From Pseudothauera rhizosphaerae (GTDB lineage Bacteria; Pseudomonadota; Gammaproteobacteria; Burkholderiales; Rhodocyclaceae): a stretch of 64,000 nucleotides of DNA. The stretch is taken from the NCBI RefSeq assembly GCF_004801305.1, contig NZ_SSOD01000007.1:178226-242225 (forward strand). The letters run 5' to 3'. Below, one piece after another: positions 12,761 to 32,430 of the stretch. The notes beneath the pieces were generated by a model, which was given only the letters and a program-made list of their open reading frames with translations, was not told the DNA's origin and did no database searches. Position numbers and translations under genes: made by a program. The stretch's first letter is position 1. The number at the start of each line of letters is the position of its first letter.

Positions 12761-13129
12761 TCAGAGCACTTCCGGCGCCAGCGAGACGATCTTCATGAAC
12801 CGCTCGGAGCGCAGCTCGCGCGTCACCGGCCCGAAGATGCGGGTGCCGATCGGCTCGAGCTTGTTGTTCAGCAGCACGGCGGCATTGCCGTCGAACTTGA
12901 TCAGCGAACCGTCCGGACGGCGCACGCCCTTGGCGGTACGCACCACCACGGCGTTATAGACGTCGCCCTTCTTGACGCGGCCGCGCGGCGCGGCATCCTT
13001 GACGGTGACCTTGATGATGTCGCCGATGCCGGCATAGCGGCGCTTGGAGCCGCCGAGCACCTTGATGCACATCACCGAACGCGCACCGGTGTTGTCGGCC
13101 ACGTCCAGCCTGGATTGCATTTGAATCAT
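12761..13129 (-). CDS. rplN: 50S ribosomal protein L14
   Basis: L14 forms inter-subunit bridges near the GTPase center. The 122-residue product begins [20 protein letters not shown] and contains the [21 protein letters not shown] loop. It is the first gene of the spc operon, downstream of a 146-base gap that carries the hairpin at 13226-13260. A promoter for spc would be expected in that gap, but no strong hexamer pair was seen. Confidence 0.97.
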   Translation of the reverse strand: MIQMQSRLDVADNTGARSVMCIKVLGGSKRRYAGIGDIIKVTVKDAAPRGRVKKGDVYNAVVVRTAKGVRRPDGSLIKFDGNAAVLLNNKLEPIGTRIFGPVTRELRSERFMKIVSLAPEVL

Positions 13130-13225
13130 GAATTAAATCTCCAACTTATCCCGCTGCGCGGTCAGTCTTGGAACCCGTTCGGGTAGCAGCCCCGGAAGGG
13201 GTCCGGAGCAAAGACTGCAAAATAT

Positions 13226-13260
13226 AACAGCTTGGCAAGGGCTTGCCAAGCTGTTTTTTT
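13226..13260. terminator. Strong hairpin at the S10/spc boundary with a U-tract on the plus strand
   Basis: AACAGCTTGGCAAG (13226-13239) pairs with CTTGCCAAGCTGTT (13242-13255) over 14 bp, with a 2-base gap between the arms. On the plus strand a run of seven T (13254-13260) follows, a textbook terminator for transcription opposing the operon. In the operon direction (minus) the hairpin is followed by the less ideal TTATATTTT. It lies 15 bases beyond the rpsQ stop, exactly where the S10 operon ends in E. coli, so it may act in both directions. Confidence 0.65.
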
Positions 13261-13275
13261 ACGGAACGTCCTTGC

Positions 13276-13545
13276 TCAGATGACGCGAGCCTTCTCCAGA
13301 ACGCGCGTGACCTTCCAGCTCTTGGTGCGGGAGATCGGACGGCATTCCTCGATCTCCACCAGGTCGCCGGCGGCGGCACCGCCCGCTTCCACGTCGGCGT
13401 GGTACTTCGCCGAACGAGTGATGATCTTGCCGTAGAGCGGGTGCTTGACGCGGCGCTCCACCAGCACGGTCACCGTTTTGTGCATCTTGTCGCTCACCAC
13501 GCGGCCAACCAGGGCGCGGCGAACCTTTGCGGTTTCTTCACTCAT
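13276..13545 (-). CDS. rpsQ: 30S ribosomal protein S17
   Basis: S17 is a primary binder of the 16S 5' domain. The 89-residue product has the OB-fold sequence [30 protein letters not shown] and the [13 protein letters not shown] motif. Its ATG shares one base with the rpmC stop (TAATG), indicating coupled translation. It is the last gene of the S10 group and is followed by the hairpin at 13226-13260. Confidence 0.97.
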   Translation of the reverse strand: MSEETAKVRRALVGRVVSDKMHKTVTVLVERRVKHPLYGKIITRSAKYHADVEAGGAAAGDLVEIEECRPISRTKSWKVTRVLEKARVI

Positions 13546-13736
13546 TACTGACCTGCCTTTTCCCGCAGGACGGTACGCACGCGCGCGATGTCGCGACGCA
13601 CCTTCCCGAGTTGGCTCGTATTGCTCAGCTGCTGGGTCGCCAGTTGCATGCGCAGCGAAAACTGCGCCTTCAGCAGCTCGAGCAACTCCTGATTCAATTC
13701 ACCGGCGCTCTTCGCGCGGAGTTCACTCGCATTCAT
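13545..13736 (-). CDS. rpmC: 50S ribosomal protein L29
   Basis: L29 is a helical protein at the tunnel exit, part of the docking site for trigger factor and SRP. The 63-residue product begins [20 protein letters not shown] and is a two-helix hairpin rich in Glu, Gln and Arg. It lies 3 bases after rplP and overlaps rpsQ by one base. Confidence 0.96.
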   Translation of the reverse strand: MNASELRAKSAGELNQELLELLKAQFSLRMQLATQQLSNTSQLGKVRRDIARVRTVLREKAGQ

Positions 13737-13739
13737 GCC

Positions 13740-14153
13740 TTACCCCACTTGGCGTGTGACGAACACGGTATCGATCGGAAGCTTGGCGGCAGCCAGCCGG
13801 AAAGCTTCGCGGGCGAGCGCTTCGTCCACACCGTCCATTTCGTACAGCACCTTGCCGGGCTGGATCTCGGCGACCCAGTATTCCGGGTTGCCCTTGCCGT
13901 TACCCATACGGACTTCGGCGGGCTTCTTGGAGATCGGCTTGTCCGGAAAGATGCGGATCCAGATGCGGCCGCCCCGCTTGATGTGGCGGGTCATCGCACG
14001 TCGGGCCGATTCGATCTGGCGGGCGGTCAGGCGGCCACGGCCGGTGGCCTTGAGGCCGAACTCGCCGAAGCTGACCTTGGCGCCACGGGTCGCCAGACCG
14101 GTGTTGCGGCCCTTCTGCTCCTTACGATATTTCCTTCGCGTCGGCTGCAGCAT
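13740..14153 (-). CDS. rplP: 50S ribosomal protein L16
   Basis: L16 organises the A-site tRNA region of the 50S. Two consecutive ATGs (14156, 14153) exist. The AGGAG site is better spaced for the second, which gives the canonical [17 protein letters not shown] start and 137 residues. That ATG shares one base with the rpsC stop. The conserved [23 protein letters not shown] segment is present. Confidence 0.96.
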   Translation of the reverse strand: MLQPTRRKYRKEQKGRNTGLATRGAKVSFGEFGLKATGRGRLTARQIESARRAMTRHIKRGGRIWIRIFPDKPISKKPAEVRMGNGKGNPEYWVAEIQPGKVLYEMDGVDEALAREAFRLAAAKLPIDTVFVTRQVG

Positions 14154-14923
14154 CATTCACTCCTGCTATCTTCTTGCCGGCCGCCCTCACGACGGGCGGG
14201 ACGGCGGCCCGGACGGCCATCGTCGCCACGCGGCGCACCGCGGCGGCCGCGGCGGTTGTCGGCTTCCGGCTCGGCAGCCGCCGGCTGCTCGTTGCGGCCG
14301 AGCTGCTCACCCTTGTACACCCACACCTTGATGCCGATGATGCCGTAGGTGGTCTTGGCTTCGGAGACGCCGTAATCGATGTTGGCGCGCAGCGTGTGCA
14401 GCGGCACGCGGCCTTCGCGATACCACTCGGTACGGGCGATCTCGGCGCCGTTCAGGCGGCCGGAACTCATGATCTTGATGCCCTGGGCACCCAGGCGCAT
14501 GGCGTTCTGCATGGCGCGCTTCATGGCGCGGCGGAACATGATGCGCTTCTCGAGTTGCTGGGCGATCGAGTCGGCGATCAGCTTGGCGTCGATCTCGGGC
14601 TTGCGCACTTCCTCGATGTTCACGTGCACCGGCACGCCGACGATCTTCTGCAGCTCGCGCTTGAGCAGTTCGATGTCCTCGCCCTTCTTGCCGATCACCA
14701 CGCCCGGACGGGCGCTGTACAGCGTGACGCGGGCATTCTTGGCGGGACGCTCGATGACCACGCGGCCGACCGAGGCGTGCGCCAGGCGCTTCTTCAGGAA
14801 GTCGCGCATCTTCAGGTCTTCGTGCAGCATGCGCGAGAAGTCGCGGCTCGATGCGAACCAGCGGGAACCCCAGTCACGCGTAACCGCGAGGCGGAACCCG
14901 GTCGGATGGATTTTCTGACCCAT
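14153..14923 (-). CDS. rpsC: 30S ribosomal protein S3
   Basis: S3 lines the mRNA entry channel. The 256-residue product begins [18 protein letters not shown], has the KH domain (residues roughly 40-110, [15 protein letters not shown]) and the C-terminal [22 protein letters not shown] motif. The last 40 or so residues are an Arg/Gly/Glu-rich, probably disordered tail, making it about 23 residues longer than E. coli S3. It overlaps the rplP start by one base. Confidence 0.96.
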   Translation of the reverse strand: MGQKIHPTGFRLAVTRDWGSRWFASSRDFSRMLHEDLKMRDFLKKRLAHASVGRVVIERPAKNARVTLYSARPGVVIGKKGEDIELLKRELQKIVGVPVHVNIEEVRKPEIDAKLIADSIAQQLEKRIMFRRAMKRAMQNAMRLGAQGIKIMSSGRLNGAEIARTEWYREGRVPLHTLRANIDYGVSEAKTTYGIIGIKVWVYKGEQLGRNEQPAAAEPEADNRRGRRGAPRGDDGRPGRRPARREGGRQEDSRSE

Positions 14924-14932
14924 AAGTACTCC

Positions 14933-15268
14933 TTACTCCCCGACGGTCACGTAAACGTGACACGTGGGCTTGAGGATGCGGTTGCCGCGGCCCTTGGCGC
15001 GCGCGGTAAAGCGCTTGAGCGAGGTGCCTTCCTCGACGTGGATGGTCTTCACCTTCAGCACGTCGATGTCGGCGCCGTCGTTGTGCTCGGCGTTGGCGAT
15101 GGCCGATTCGACCACCTTGCGGATGATCTGGGCGCCCTTCTTCGGCGAGAAGGCGAGAATGTTGAGCGCCTGATCAACCGGCTTGCCCCGGACGAGGTCG
15201 GCGACCAGGCGGCCCTTTTGGGCCGACAGGCGCACCCCGCGGAGAATCGCTTTGGTTTCCGTAGTCAT
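14933..15268 (-). CDS. rplV: 50S ribosomal protein L22
   Basis: L22 reaches into the exit tunnel with an extended loop that affects macrolide sensitivity. The 111-residue product has the [19 protein letters not shown] helix and the beta-hairpin segment [19 protein letters not shown], with no obvious deletion. It lies 3 bases after rpsS and 9 before rpsC. Confidence 0.97.
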   Translation of the reverse strand: MTTETKAILRGVRLSAQKGRLVADLVRGKPVDQALNILAFSPKKGAQIIRKVVESAIANAEHNDGADIDVLKVKTIHVEEGTSLKRFTARAKGRGNRILKPTCHVYVTVGE

Positions 15269-15271
15269 TCC

Positions 15272-15547
15272 TTACCTCTTCGCCTTCTTGCTGGCGGCGT
15301 GGCCCTTGAAGGTACGCGTCAGTGCGAACTCGCCCAGCTTGTGGCCGACCATGTTCTCGGTGACGTACACCGGGATGTGCTGACGGCCGTTGTGCACCGC
15401 GATGGTCAGGCCGACGAAGTCGGGCAGGACCGTCGAGCGACGGGACCAAGTCTTGATCGGACGCTTGTCGTTGCCACCGCGCGCCGCATCCACCTTCTTC
15501 AGCAGGTGAGCGTCGACGAACGGGCCTTTCTTGATTGAACGTGACAT
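15272..15547 (-). CDS. rpsS: 30S ribosomal protein S19
   Basis: S19 is a head protein that contacts S13 and bridge B1a. The 91-residue product begins [19 protein letters not shown] and has the [21 protein letters not shown] and [15 protein letters not shown] segments. It is 10 bases after rplB and 3 before rplV. Confidence 0.97.
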   Translation of the reverse strand: MSRSIKKGPFVDAHLLKKVDAARGGNDKRPIKTWSRRSTVLPDFVGLTIAVHNGRQHIPVYVTENMVGHKLGEFALTRTFKGHAASKKAKR

Positions 15548-15557
15548 CTCTTACCCC

Positions 15558-16385
15558 TTAACGCTTGTGCCGACGCTGCACGATCATGGTATCGGTGCGC
15601 TTGTTGCGACGGGTGCGGTAGCCCTTGGTGGGCTGACCCCACGGGCTGCGCGGCACACCGCCCTCGCCGGTACGGCCTTCACCGCCACCGTGCGGGTGAT
15701 CCACCGGGTTCATCGCCACGCCGCGCACGGTCGGGCGGATGCCGCGCCAGCGGTTGGCGCCGGCCTTGCCGATCTTGCGCAGACCGTGCTCCTCGTTGCC
15801 GACTTCGCCGATGGTGGCACGGCATTCGACGTGCACGCGGCGGATTTCACCGGAGCGCAGGCGGAGCTGGGCGTAGATGCCTTCCCGCGCCAGCAGTTGC
15901 ACCGAGGTACCGGCGGCACGGGCGAGTTGCGCGCCCTTGCCAGGGAAAATCTCGACGCAGTGAATGGTCGAACCGACCGGAATGTTGCGGATCGGCAGGG
16001 CGTTGCCCGACTTGATCGGCGCTTCGACACCGCTGACGATGGGCTGACCGACTTCCAGACCCTTCGGTGCGATGATGTAGCGGCGCTCGCCATCGGCGTA
16101 GAGCAGCAGCGCGATGTTGGCGGAACGGTTGGGGTCGTACTCGATGCGTTCGACCTTGGCGACGATGCCGTCTTTGTTGCGACGGAAGTCGATCACGCGA
16201 TAGTGCTGCTTGTGGCCGCCGCCCTGGTGGCGCACGGTGATGCGCCCGCCGTTGTTGCGGCCGGCGTTCTTGGTCTGCTTCTCCACCAGACCCGCGTAGG
16301 GGCGGCCCTTGTACAGGGAAGCATTGACCACCTTGACCATCGCGCGACGGCCGGCGGAAGTGGGCTTCAGTTTAACCAGTGCCAT
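15558..16385 (-). CDS. rplB: 50S ribosomal protein L2
   Basis: L2 is a large-subunit protein essential for subunit joining and peptidyl-transferase assembly. The 275-residue product has the typical basic N-terminus ([19 protein letters not shown]), two SH3/OB-like domains and the C-terminal [17 protein letters not shown] loop, whose histidine lies near the catalytic center. It is 6 bases after rplW. Confidence 0.98.
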   Translation of the reverse strand: MALVKLKPTSAGRRAMVKVVNASLYKGRPYAGLVEKQTKNAGRNNGGRITVRHQGGGHKQHYRVIDFRRNKDGIVAKVERIEYDPNRSANIALLLYADGERRYIIAPKGLEVGQPIVSGVEAPIKSGNALPIRNIPVGSTIHCVEIFPGKGAQLARAAGTSVQLLAREGIYAQLRLRSGEIRRVHVECRATIGEVGNEEHGLRKIGKAGANRWRGIRPTVRGVAMNPVDHPHGGGEGRTGEGGVPRSPWGQPTKGYRTRRNKRTDTMIVQRRHKR

Positions 16386-16391
16386 GATTGA

Positions 16392-16697
16392 TCACTCCCC
16401 AGCCACAAAGTTGATTTCCTGGCCGGGCTTGAGGCTGACGAAGGCCTTCTTCCAGTCCTTGCGGCGGCCGAAGCTGCGGCCGAAACGCTTGACCTTGCCC
16501 TTGACGTTCGCGATCTGCACCGATTCGACCTGAACCTTGAACAGCAGCTCGACGGCGGCCTTCACTTCAGGCTTGGTGGCATCGGAAGCGACCTTGAACA
16601 CCACTTGCTCGTTCTTGTCGGCGACATAGGTCGCCTTTTCGGAGATCTGCGGCGCGAGCAGCACCTGCAGCAGACGCTCCTGGCTGTATGCACTCAT
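16392..16697 (-). CDS. rplW: 50S ribosomal protein L23
   Basis: L23 is at the tunnel exit and docks trigger factor and SRP. The ATG at 16697 overlaps the rplD stop as ATGA and lies 7 bases from a GGAGG site; an upstream in-frame GTG at 16703 is too close to that site. The 101-residue product begins [20 protein letters not shown] and has the [18 protein letters not shown] loop and C-terminus. Confidence 0.96.
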   Translation of the reverse strand: MSAYSQERLLQVLLAPQISEKATYVADKNEQVVFKVASDATKPEVKAAVELLFKVQVESVQIANVKGKVKRFGRSFGRRKDWKKAFVSLKPGQEINFVAGE

Positions 16698-17314
16698 TGC
16701 CACGCCTCCTCCATCTGGGCCAGCGCAGCCTTGGTGACCAGCACCTTTTCGAAGCGCACCAGGGAAACCGGATCGGCCTCCCGCACTTCGAGAACCAGCA
16801 CGTCGTTCAGGTTGCGCGAAGACAGGAACAGGTTCTCGTCGAGCTGATCGGTGATGATCAGCACGGACTCCAGACCCATGCCCTTGAGCTTCTGCGTCAG
16901 CAGCTTGGTCTTCGGCGCCTCGACGCTGAAGTTCTCGACCACCGCCAGGCGGTCTTCACGAGCGAGCTGCGACAGGATGGAGGCCACGCCGGCGCGGTAC
17001 ATCTTGCGGTTGACCTTCTGCGAGAAGTTCTCTTCCGGCGAGTTCGGGAAGATGCGGCCGCCCCCGCGCCACAGCGGGCTGGAGGCCATACCGGCGCGCG
17101 CGCGGCCGGTGCCCTTCTGGCGCCACGGCTTGCGGGTGGATTTGGCCACCTCGGAGCGCCCCTTCTGGGCACGGTTGCCGGAACGGGCATTGGCCAGATA
17201 GGCGGTGACCACCTGGTGCACCAGCGCCTCGTTGAATTCGCGACCGAACAGCACGTCGGACGCCTGCAGCGTGGCAGAGGCCTGACCCTGGTCGTTCAGT
17301 AGTTTCAGTTCCAT
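16694..17314 (-). CDS. rplD: 50S ribosomal protein L4
   Basis: L4 is an early-assembly protein whose loop lines the exit tunnel; in E. coli it also represses the S10 operon. The 206-residue product has the loop signature [17 protein letters not shown] and the globular C-terminal part ([19 protein letters not shown]). It is 11 bases after rplC and overlaps rplW by 4 bases. Confidence 0.97.
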   Translation of the reverse strand: MELKLLNDQGQASATLQASDVLFGREFNEALVHQVVTAYLANARSGNRAQKGRSEVAKSTRKPWRQKGTGRARAGMASSPLWRGGGRIFPNSPEENFSQKVNRKMYRAGVASILSQLAREDRLAVVENFSVEAPKTKLLTQKLKGMGLESVLIITDQLDENLFLSSRNLNDVLVLEVREADPVSLVRFEKVLVTKAALAQMEEAWQ

Positions 17315-17325
17315 TACGCCCTCGC

Positions 17326-17970
17326 TCAGTTACCGGCCTTGACCGCAGGACGGACGACCACGTCGCCGCCCTTGGAGCCCGGCACCGCACCCTTGACCAG
17401 CAGCAACTGACGCTCGGCGTCGACGCGCACCACTTCCAGGTTCTGGGTGGTACGGGTGACGTTGCCGTACTGGCCGGCCATGCGCTTGCCCGGGAACACG
17501 CGACCCGGATCCTGCGCCATGCCGATGGAGCCCGGCGCATTGTGCGAGATCGAGTTGCCGTGGGAGGCGCGGTTGGAGCTGAAGTTGTGCCGCTTGATCG
17601 AACCGGAGAACCCCTTGCCGATCGACGTGCCGGTGATATCCACCTTCTGGCCGACCGAGAAGAGATCCACGCCCACCACGTCGCCGGCCTTGAGGCTGGC
17701 GATCTGGGCGGCTTCGACGCGGAATTCCTTGAGGATGTGACCGGCTTCGACACCGGCCTTGGCGAGATGGCCGGCGAGCGGCTTGTTGACGCGGCTCGCA
17801 CGGCGCTTGCCGAAGGTCACCTGAACGGCGGCATAACCGTCCGTTTCAGGCGTCTTGATCTGGGTCACGCGATTGTTGGACACGTCCAGCACCGTCACCG
17901 GGATGGAACGACCATCCTCGGCGAAGACGCGAGTCATGCCAACCTTGCGACCGACAAGGCCTAGACTCAT
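17326..17970 (-). CDS. rplC: 50S ribosomal protein L3
   Basis: L3 initiates 50S assembly near the peptidyl-transferase center. The ATG at 17970 gives the family start [16 protein letters not shown] and follows an AGGAGAAG site; the frame upstream of it is not coding. The 214-residue product includes the [24 protein letters not shown] loop region with the conserved modified glutamine. It follows a 115-base gap after rpsJ containing a hairpin and a candidate promoter, so transcription may restart here. Confidence 0.97.
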   Translation of the reverse strand: MSLGLVGRKVGMTRVFAEDGRSIPVTVLDVSNNRVTQIKTPETDGYAAVQVTFGKRRASRVNKPLAGHLAKAGVEAGHILKEFRVEAAQIASLKAGDVVGVDLFSVGQKVDITGTSIGKGFSGSIKRHNFSSNRASHGNSISHNAPGSIGMAQDPGRVFPGKRMAGQYGNVTRTTQNLEVVRVDAERQLLLVKGAVPGSKGGDVVVRPAVKAGN

Positions 17971-18037
17971 TTTCTTCTCCTGATCCCCGGTTACGATTGA
18001 CCGGGCCCTATCAAACAATTTTTAACGCCAATAGGCG

Positions 18038-18061
18038 AAAGGCCGGATTATACCGGCCTTT
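18038..18061 (-). other. Hairpin in the rpsJ-rplC gap
   Basis: AAAGGCCGG (18038-18046) pairs with CCGGCCTTT (18053-18061) around a 6-base loop (18047-18052). On the minus strand the loop reads TATAAT. The stem ends in a short T-rich stretch in both directions but lacks a full U-tract. It could terminate the tuf-rpsJ transcript or regulate rplC, and it overlaps the candidate promoter described next. Confidence 0.55.
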
Positions 18062-18076
18062 TCGCTGGCACTGCAA
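18047..18076 (-). promoter_or_regulatory. Candidate promoter for the S10 genes starting at rplC
   Basis: On the minus strand a perfect TATAAT (complement of 18047-18052) lies 18 bases downstream of TTGCAG (complement of 18071-18076). The -10 is consensus and the -35 matches only at TTG. Initiation near 18040 would fall in the second arm of the hairpin, so a transcript starting here would escape the structure. Confidence 0.45.
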
Positions 18077-18085
18077 GCTGCCCGA

Positions 18086-18397
18086 TTACTGCAGCTTGAT
18101 CTCGACGTCCACGCCGGCCGGAAGATCGAGCTTCATCAGCGCATCCACGGTCTTGTCGGTGGGATCGATGATGTCCATCAGGCGCTGGTGGGTGCGGATT
18201 TCCATCTGGTCGCGCGACGCCTTGTTCACGTGCGGCGAGCGCAGCAGGTCGAAGCGCTCGATGCGCGTCGGCAGCGGCACCGGGCCACGGACCACGGCAC
18301 CGGTGCGCTTGGCGGTTTCGACGATCTCGAGGGCCGACTGGTCGATCAGCCGGTAGTCGAACGCCTTCAGACGGATGCGGATTTTCTGGCTTTGCAT
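18086..18397 (-). CDS. rpsJ: 30S ribosomal protein S10 (NusE)
   Basis: S10 is a 30S head protein and the NusE partner of NusB and NusG in transcription antitermination. The 103-residue product begins [20 protein letters not shown] and keeps [20 protein letters not shown]. Frame upstream of 18397 overlaps the intergenic hairpin and is not coding. It lies 55 bases after tuf copy 1 and is separated from rplC by 115 bases, so it may belong transcriptionally to the str unit. Confidence 0.97.
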   Translation of the reverse strand: MQSQKIRIRLKAFDYRLIDQSALEIVETAKRTGAVVRGPVPLPTRIERFDLLRSPHVNKASRDQMEIRTHQRLMDIIDPTDKTVDALMKLDLPAGVDVEIKLQ

Positions 18398-18418
18398 GGT
18401 TTTATCCCGAAAGAGCGA

Positions 18419-18440
18419 GGGTGCGGCAGGGGCCGCACCC
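18419..18440 (-). other. Hairpin between tuf copy 1 and rpsJ
   Basis: GGGTGCGGC (18419-18427) and GCCGCACCC (18432-18440) form a perfect 9-bp stem with a 4-base loop, starting 12 bases past the tuf stop. No U-tract follows in the operon direction. It may protect the abundant tuf mRNA 3' end or reduce flow into rpsJ. Confidence 0.5.
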
Positions 18441-18452
18441 GGATACGAATGA

Positions 18453-19643
18453 TTACTCGATGATCTTGGCGACGACGCCGGCGCCGACGGTGCGGCCACC
18501 TTCGCGGATCGCGAAGCGCAGGCCTTCTTCCATGGCGATCGGCGCGATCAGCTTGACCGTGATCGACACGTTGTCACCCGGCATCACCATCTCGGTGCCT
18601 TCCGGCAGCGCGATGGAGCCGGTCACGTCCGTGGTGCGGAAGTAGAACTGCGGGCGGTAGTTGTTGAAGAACGGGGTGTGACGGCCGCCTTCGTCCTTGC
18701 TCAGCACGTACACTTCGCCGGTGAAGTGGGTGTGCGGGGTGATGGAGCCGGGCTTGGCCAGCACTTGGCCGCGTTCGACTTCTTCACGCTTGGTGCCGCG
18801 CAGCAGTACGCCGACGTTGTCGCCCGCCTGGCCTTGGTCGAGCAGCTTGCGGAACATTTCGACGCCGGTGCAGGTGGTCTTGACGGTGGGCTTGATGCCG
18901 ACGATTTCGATTTCTTCGCCGACTTTGACGATGCCGCGTTCGACACGGCCGGTCACCACGGTGCCGCGGCCGGAGATGGAGAACACGTCTTCGATCGGCA
19001 GCAGGAAGGGTTTGTCGATGGCCCGTTCCGGGGTGGGGATGTAGCTGTCGAGCGCTTCGGCCAGTCGCAGGATGGCCGGCTCACCGATGTCGGACTGGTC
19101 GCCTTCGAGGGCCTTGAGCGCCGAGCCCTTGACGATGGGGATGTCGTCGCCGGGGAATTCGTACTTGGAGAGCAGTTCGCGCACTTCCATTTCGACGAGT
19201 TCGAGCAGTTCTTCGTCGTCGACCATGTCGCACTTGTTCAGGAAGACGATGATGTAGGGCACGCCGACCTGACGGGCGAGCAGGATGTGTTCGCGGGTCT
19301 GCGGCATGGGGCCGTCCGCGGCCGAACACACCAGGATGGCGCCGTCCATCTGCGCAGCACCCGTGATCATGTTCTTCACGTAGTCGGCGTGGCCCGGGCA
19401 GTCCACGTGCGCGTAGTGGCGCGTGGCGGTTTCGTATTCGACGTGCGCGGTGTTGATGGTGATGCCGCGCGCCTTTTCTTCCGGCGCCGCGTCGATCTGG
19501 TCGTAGGCCTTCGCCTCCCCACCGAACTTCTTCGACAGGATCGTGGTGATCGCCGCCGTCAGCGTCGTCTTGCCATGGTCAACGTGGCCGATCGTGCCTA
19601 CGTTTACGTGCGGCTTGGTCCGCTCGAACTTACCTTTAGCCAT
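18453..19643 (-). CDS. tuf: Elongation factor Tu, copy 1
   Basis: EF-Tu delivers aminoacyl-tRNA to the ribosome as a GTP complex. The 396-residue product has G1 GHVDHGKTT (residues 16-24), G3 DCPGHADY and G4 NKCD, plus domains 2 and 3. Its protein is identical to copy 2 at 34963-36153. The two genes differ only at synonymous sites in codons 2-3 and in the fifth- and fourth-last sense codons. This copy is in the str group, 24 bases after fusA. Confidence 0.98.
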   Translation of the reverse strand: MAKGKFERTKPHVNVGTIGHVDHGKTTLTAAITTILSKKFGGEAKAYDQIDAAPEEKARGITINTAHVEYETATRHYAHVDCPGHADYVKNMITGAAQMDGAILVCSAADGPMPQTREHILLARQVGVPYIIVFLNKCDMVDDEELLELVEMEVRELLSKYEFPGDDIPIVKGSALKALEGDQSDIGEPAILRLAEALDSYIPTPERAIDKPFLLPIEDVFSISGRGTVVTGRVERGIVKVGEEIEIVGIKPTVKTTCTGVEMFRKLLDQGQAGDNVGVLLRGTKREEVERGQVLAKPGSITPHTHFTGEVYVLSKDEGGRHTPFFNNYRPQFYFRTTDVTGSIALPEGTEMVMPGDNVSITVKLIAPIAMEEGLRFAIREGGRTVGAGVVAKIIE

Positions 19644-19667
19644 GAATGTTTTCCTCGTTGAAGCTGA

Positions 19668-21767
<2,100 letters not shown>

Positions 21768-21790
21768 GGTGTATTCCTGCCTTTCCTGAA

Positions 21791-21854
21791 TCGCGCCAGG
21801 GCGCGATTATTGAAGTGTTGCGTTACAAAACAATCGAGCCCTTCGCAGGGCTCG
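21791..21854 (-). other. Two inverted repeats in the rpsG-fusA gap
   Basis: The first is TCGCGCC (21791-21797) with GGCGCGA (21800-21806), just before the fusA start. The second is CGAGCCCT (21835-21842) with AGGGCTCG (21847-21854), followed on the minus strand by ATTGTTTTG. The second could be a leaky terminator or attenuator that sets the S7 to EF-G ratio; the first may influence fusA initiation. Confidence 0.5.
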
Positions 21855-21875
21855 AGTCACTACCGGAACAGGGGA

Positions 21876-22358
<483 letters not shown>

Positions 22359-22380
22359 TTATCTTGTGTTTTGCCGACAA

Positions 22381-22758
22381 TCAGGCTTTCTTCGGACGCT
22401 TGGCGCCGTACTTGGAGCGCGACTGCTTCCGGTCCTTGACGCCCTGCAGGTCCAGCGAGCCGCGCACGATGTGGTAGCGCACGCCCGGCAAGTCCTTCAC
22501 CCGGCCGCCGCGGATCAGCACCACCGAGTGCTCCTGCAGGTTGTGGCCTTCGCCGCCGATGTAGGAGATGACCTCGAAGCCGTTGGTCAGGCGAACCTTG
22601 GCCACCTTACGCAGCGCGGAGTTCGGCTTCTTCGGGGTGGTGGTGTACACGCGGGTGCACACGCCGCGCCGCTGCGGGCACGCTTCCAGGGCCGGCACCT
22701 TGCTCTTGGTGACGGCGATTTGCCGCGGCTTGCGGACAAGCTGATTGATTGTTGGCAT
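22381..22758 (-). CDS. rpsL: 30S ribosomal protein S12
   Basis: S12 monitors codon-anticodon pairing in the decoding center. The ATG at 22758 gives the family start [12 protein letters not shown] and 125 residues. The streptomycin-relevant lysines (Lys43 in [11 protein letters not shown], Lys88 in GGRVKDLPG) are wild type, and Asp89, normally beta-methylthiolated, is present. There is no good ribosome site within 10 bases. A terminator-like hairpin ends only 17 bases upstream, which is unusual for a highly expressed first gene. Confidence 0.96.
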   Translation of the reverse strand: MPTINQLVRKPRQIAVTKSKVPALEACPQRRGVCTRVYTTTPKKPNSALRKVAKVRLTNGFEVISYIGGEGHNLQEHSVVLIRGGRVKDLPGVRYHIVRGSLDLQGVKDRKQSRSKYGAKRPKKA

Positions 22759-22774
22759 AGCTTGAGAATTTCCC

Positions 22775-22808
22775 AAAAAACCGAGGCAGCCAACAGGGGC
22801 CGCCTCGG
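22775..22808 (-). terminator. Intrinsic terminator between rpoC and rpsL
   Basis: On the minus strand CCGAGGC (complement of 22802-22808) pairs with GCCTCGG (complement of 22781-22787). The stem is extended inward by a GGCC/GGCT pairing and followed by six T (complement of 22775-22780). It is a good rpoBC terminator located 84 bases after the rpoC stop. Its U-tract ends 17 bases before the rpsL ATG, so it doubles as a gate on the str genes. Confidence 0.7.
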
Positions 22809-22891
22809 GCGGATTATTCCGGCTCTGGGCTGACTACGATTGGTCAGTCCACAAAAAGAGGCCGGAGTTTAGTTCAAGACCTCGTTTTCCG

Positions 22892-27106
<4,215 letters not shown>

Positions 27107-27132
27107 CAATATCTCCAGCGAGGAGTGGGGCC

Positions 27133-27175
27133 GGGCCGGCGGCAGGAAACGCGCAGCGCCTCCTGCCGCCGGCCC
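27133..27175 (-). repeat. Perfect 15-bp inverted repeat between rpoB and rpoC
   Basis: GGGCCGGCGGCAGGA (27133-27147) is exactly complementary to 27161-27175, with a 13-base loop. It occupies more than half of the 81-base rpoB-rpoC gap, starting 12 bases before the rpoB stop when read on the plus strand. There is no U-tract. An RNase III site, a mRNA-stabilising element or a dispersed palindromic repeat are all possible. Confidence 0.75.
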
Positions 27176-27187
27176 GAGGCCGGATTC

Positions 27188-31321
<4,134 letters not shown>

Positions 31322-31451
31322 GGATGCTCCGGGTAGAGGTCAGACGTCGGACAAACAAAAGACAGAAGACAGCGCCCCGCTCGGAACGTTCGCCGCCGGC
31401 CAACAGGCCGGGACGCTGTATTCTGGCTTCCTGCGAGCAGAAAGCACGAAA

Positions 31452-31479
31452 GGGCCGGCGCTCATACGAGCACCAGCCC
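31452..31479 (-). other. Attenuator-like hairpin in the rplL-rpoB gap
   Basis: An 11- to 12-bp stem (31452-31463 with 31468-31479) with a 4-base loop and two G-U pairs lies about 20 bases beyond the rplL stop. It is followed on the minus strand by the U-rich but broken CTTTCGTGCTTTCTG. By analogy with E. coli, where partial termination here lowers rpoBC relative to L7/L12, it is probably an attenuator. A second stem, GCCGGCC with GGCCGGG around 31395-31411, lies further down the gap. Confidence 0.6.
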
Positions 31480-31497
31480 CCAGGAAAGGCCGAGGGA

Positions 31498-31875
31498 TTA
31501 CTTGATCTCGACCTTGGCGCCGGCGTCTTCCAGTTGCTTCTTCAGCGCGTCGGCGTCGGCCTTGGAGATGCCTTCCTTCACGGCCTTCGGCGCACCGTCG
31601 ACCACGTCCTTGGCTTCCTTCAGGCCCAGGCCGGTGGCGGCACGCACGACCTTGATGACTTCGACCTTCTTCTCGCCGGCAGCGGCCAGGATCACGTCGA
31701 ACTCGGTCTTCTCTTCGGCGGCCGGCGCGGCGGCGGCGCCGGCACCCGGCGCGGCCACGGCCAGCGCGGCGGCGGACACGCCGAACTTCTCTTCGAACGC
31801 CTTGACCAGCTCGTTCAGTTCGATCACGGTCAGATTGGCGACGGCTTCGATGATGTCTTCTTTGCTGATTGCCAT
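31498..31875 (-). CDS. rplL: 50S ribosomal protein L7/L12
   Basis: L7/L12 is the multicopy stalk protein that recruits translational GTPases. The 125-residue product has the N-terminal dimerisation helices ([20 protein letters not shown]), an Ala/Gly-rich hinge near residues 40-55 and the C-terminal domain with [16 protein letters not shown]. It lies 51 bases after rplJ, with a GGAG site before its ATG. Confidence 0.98.
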   Translation of the reverse strand: MAISKEDIIEAVANLTVIELNELVKAFEEKFGVSAAALAVAAPGAGAAAAPAAEEKTEFDVILAAAGEKKVEVIKVVRAATGLGLKEAKDVVDGAPKAVKEGISKADADALKKQLEDAGAKVEIK

Positions 31876-31926
31876 TTCAAATCACTCCAAAATCCAAATT
31901 TTTCAGAAAACCGTAGTGCGTGTCGC

Positions 31927-32430
31927 TCAGGCAGCCGCGCCTTCTTCCTCGCGCTTCTTGGCCAGCGCGGCCAGCACGCCGGCGAAGCCGGAGAGCGGCG
32001 CCTGCATGACGCCCAGCAGCTTGGCGAGCAGTTCCTCGCGGCTCGGGATCGACGCGAGCTCCTGCACGGCGCCCTTGTCGAGCACTCGGCCCGCGTAGGA
32101 ACCGGCCTTCAGCACCAGCTTGTCGTTGCCCTTGGCGAAATCGTTGAGCACCTTGGCGGCGGCAACGGGATCGGCCGAAATGCCGTAGATCAGCGGACCG
32201 GCCAGTTGGTCGGCCAGCCCGGCGAACGGGGTATCGGCGATCGCGCGGCGCACCAGGGTATTCTTCAGCACACGCAGGTACACGCCAGATTCGCGGGCCT
32301 TGGCACGCAGCACGGTGAGATCGCCCACCGCAATGCCGCGATACTCGGCCACCGCGATGGTCTGGGCGCTGGCTACCTGTGCCGACACCTCTGCCACGAC
32401 GGCTTTCTTGTCATCGAGATTGAGACCCAC
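31927..32430 (-). CDS. rplJ: 50S ribosomal protein L10
   Basis: L10 anchors the L7/L12 dimers on 23S rRNA and represses its own operon. The 167-residue product starts at a GTG (32430), 8 bases after a strong AGGAGG site; no ATG is available. The N-terminal RNA-binding part ([21 protein letters not shown]) and the C-terminal helix that binds L12 are present. It is preceded by a 235-base leader. Confidence 0.96.
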   Translation of the reverse strand: MGLNLDDKKAVVAEVSAQVASAQTIAVAEYRGIAVGDLTVLRAKARESGVYLRVLKNTLVRRAIADTPFAGLADQLAGPLIYGISADPVAAAKVLNDFAKGNDKLVLKAGSYAGRVLDKGAVQELASIPSREELLAKLLGVMQAPLSGFAGVLAALAKKREEEGAAA

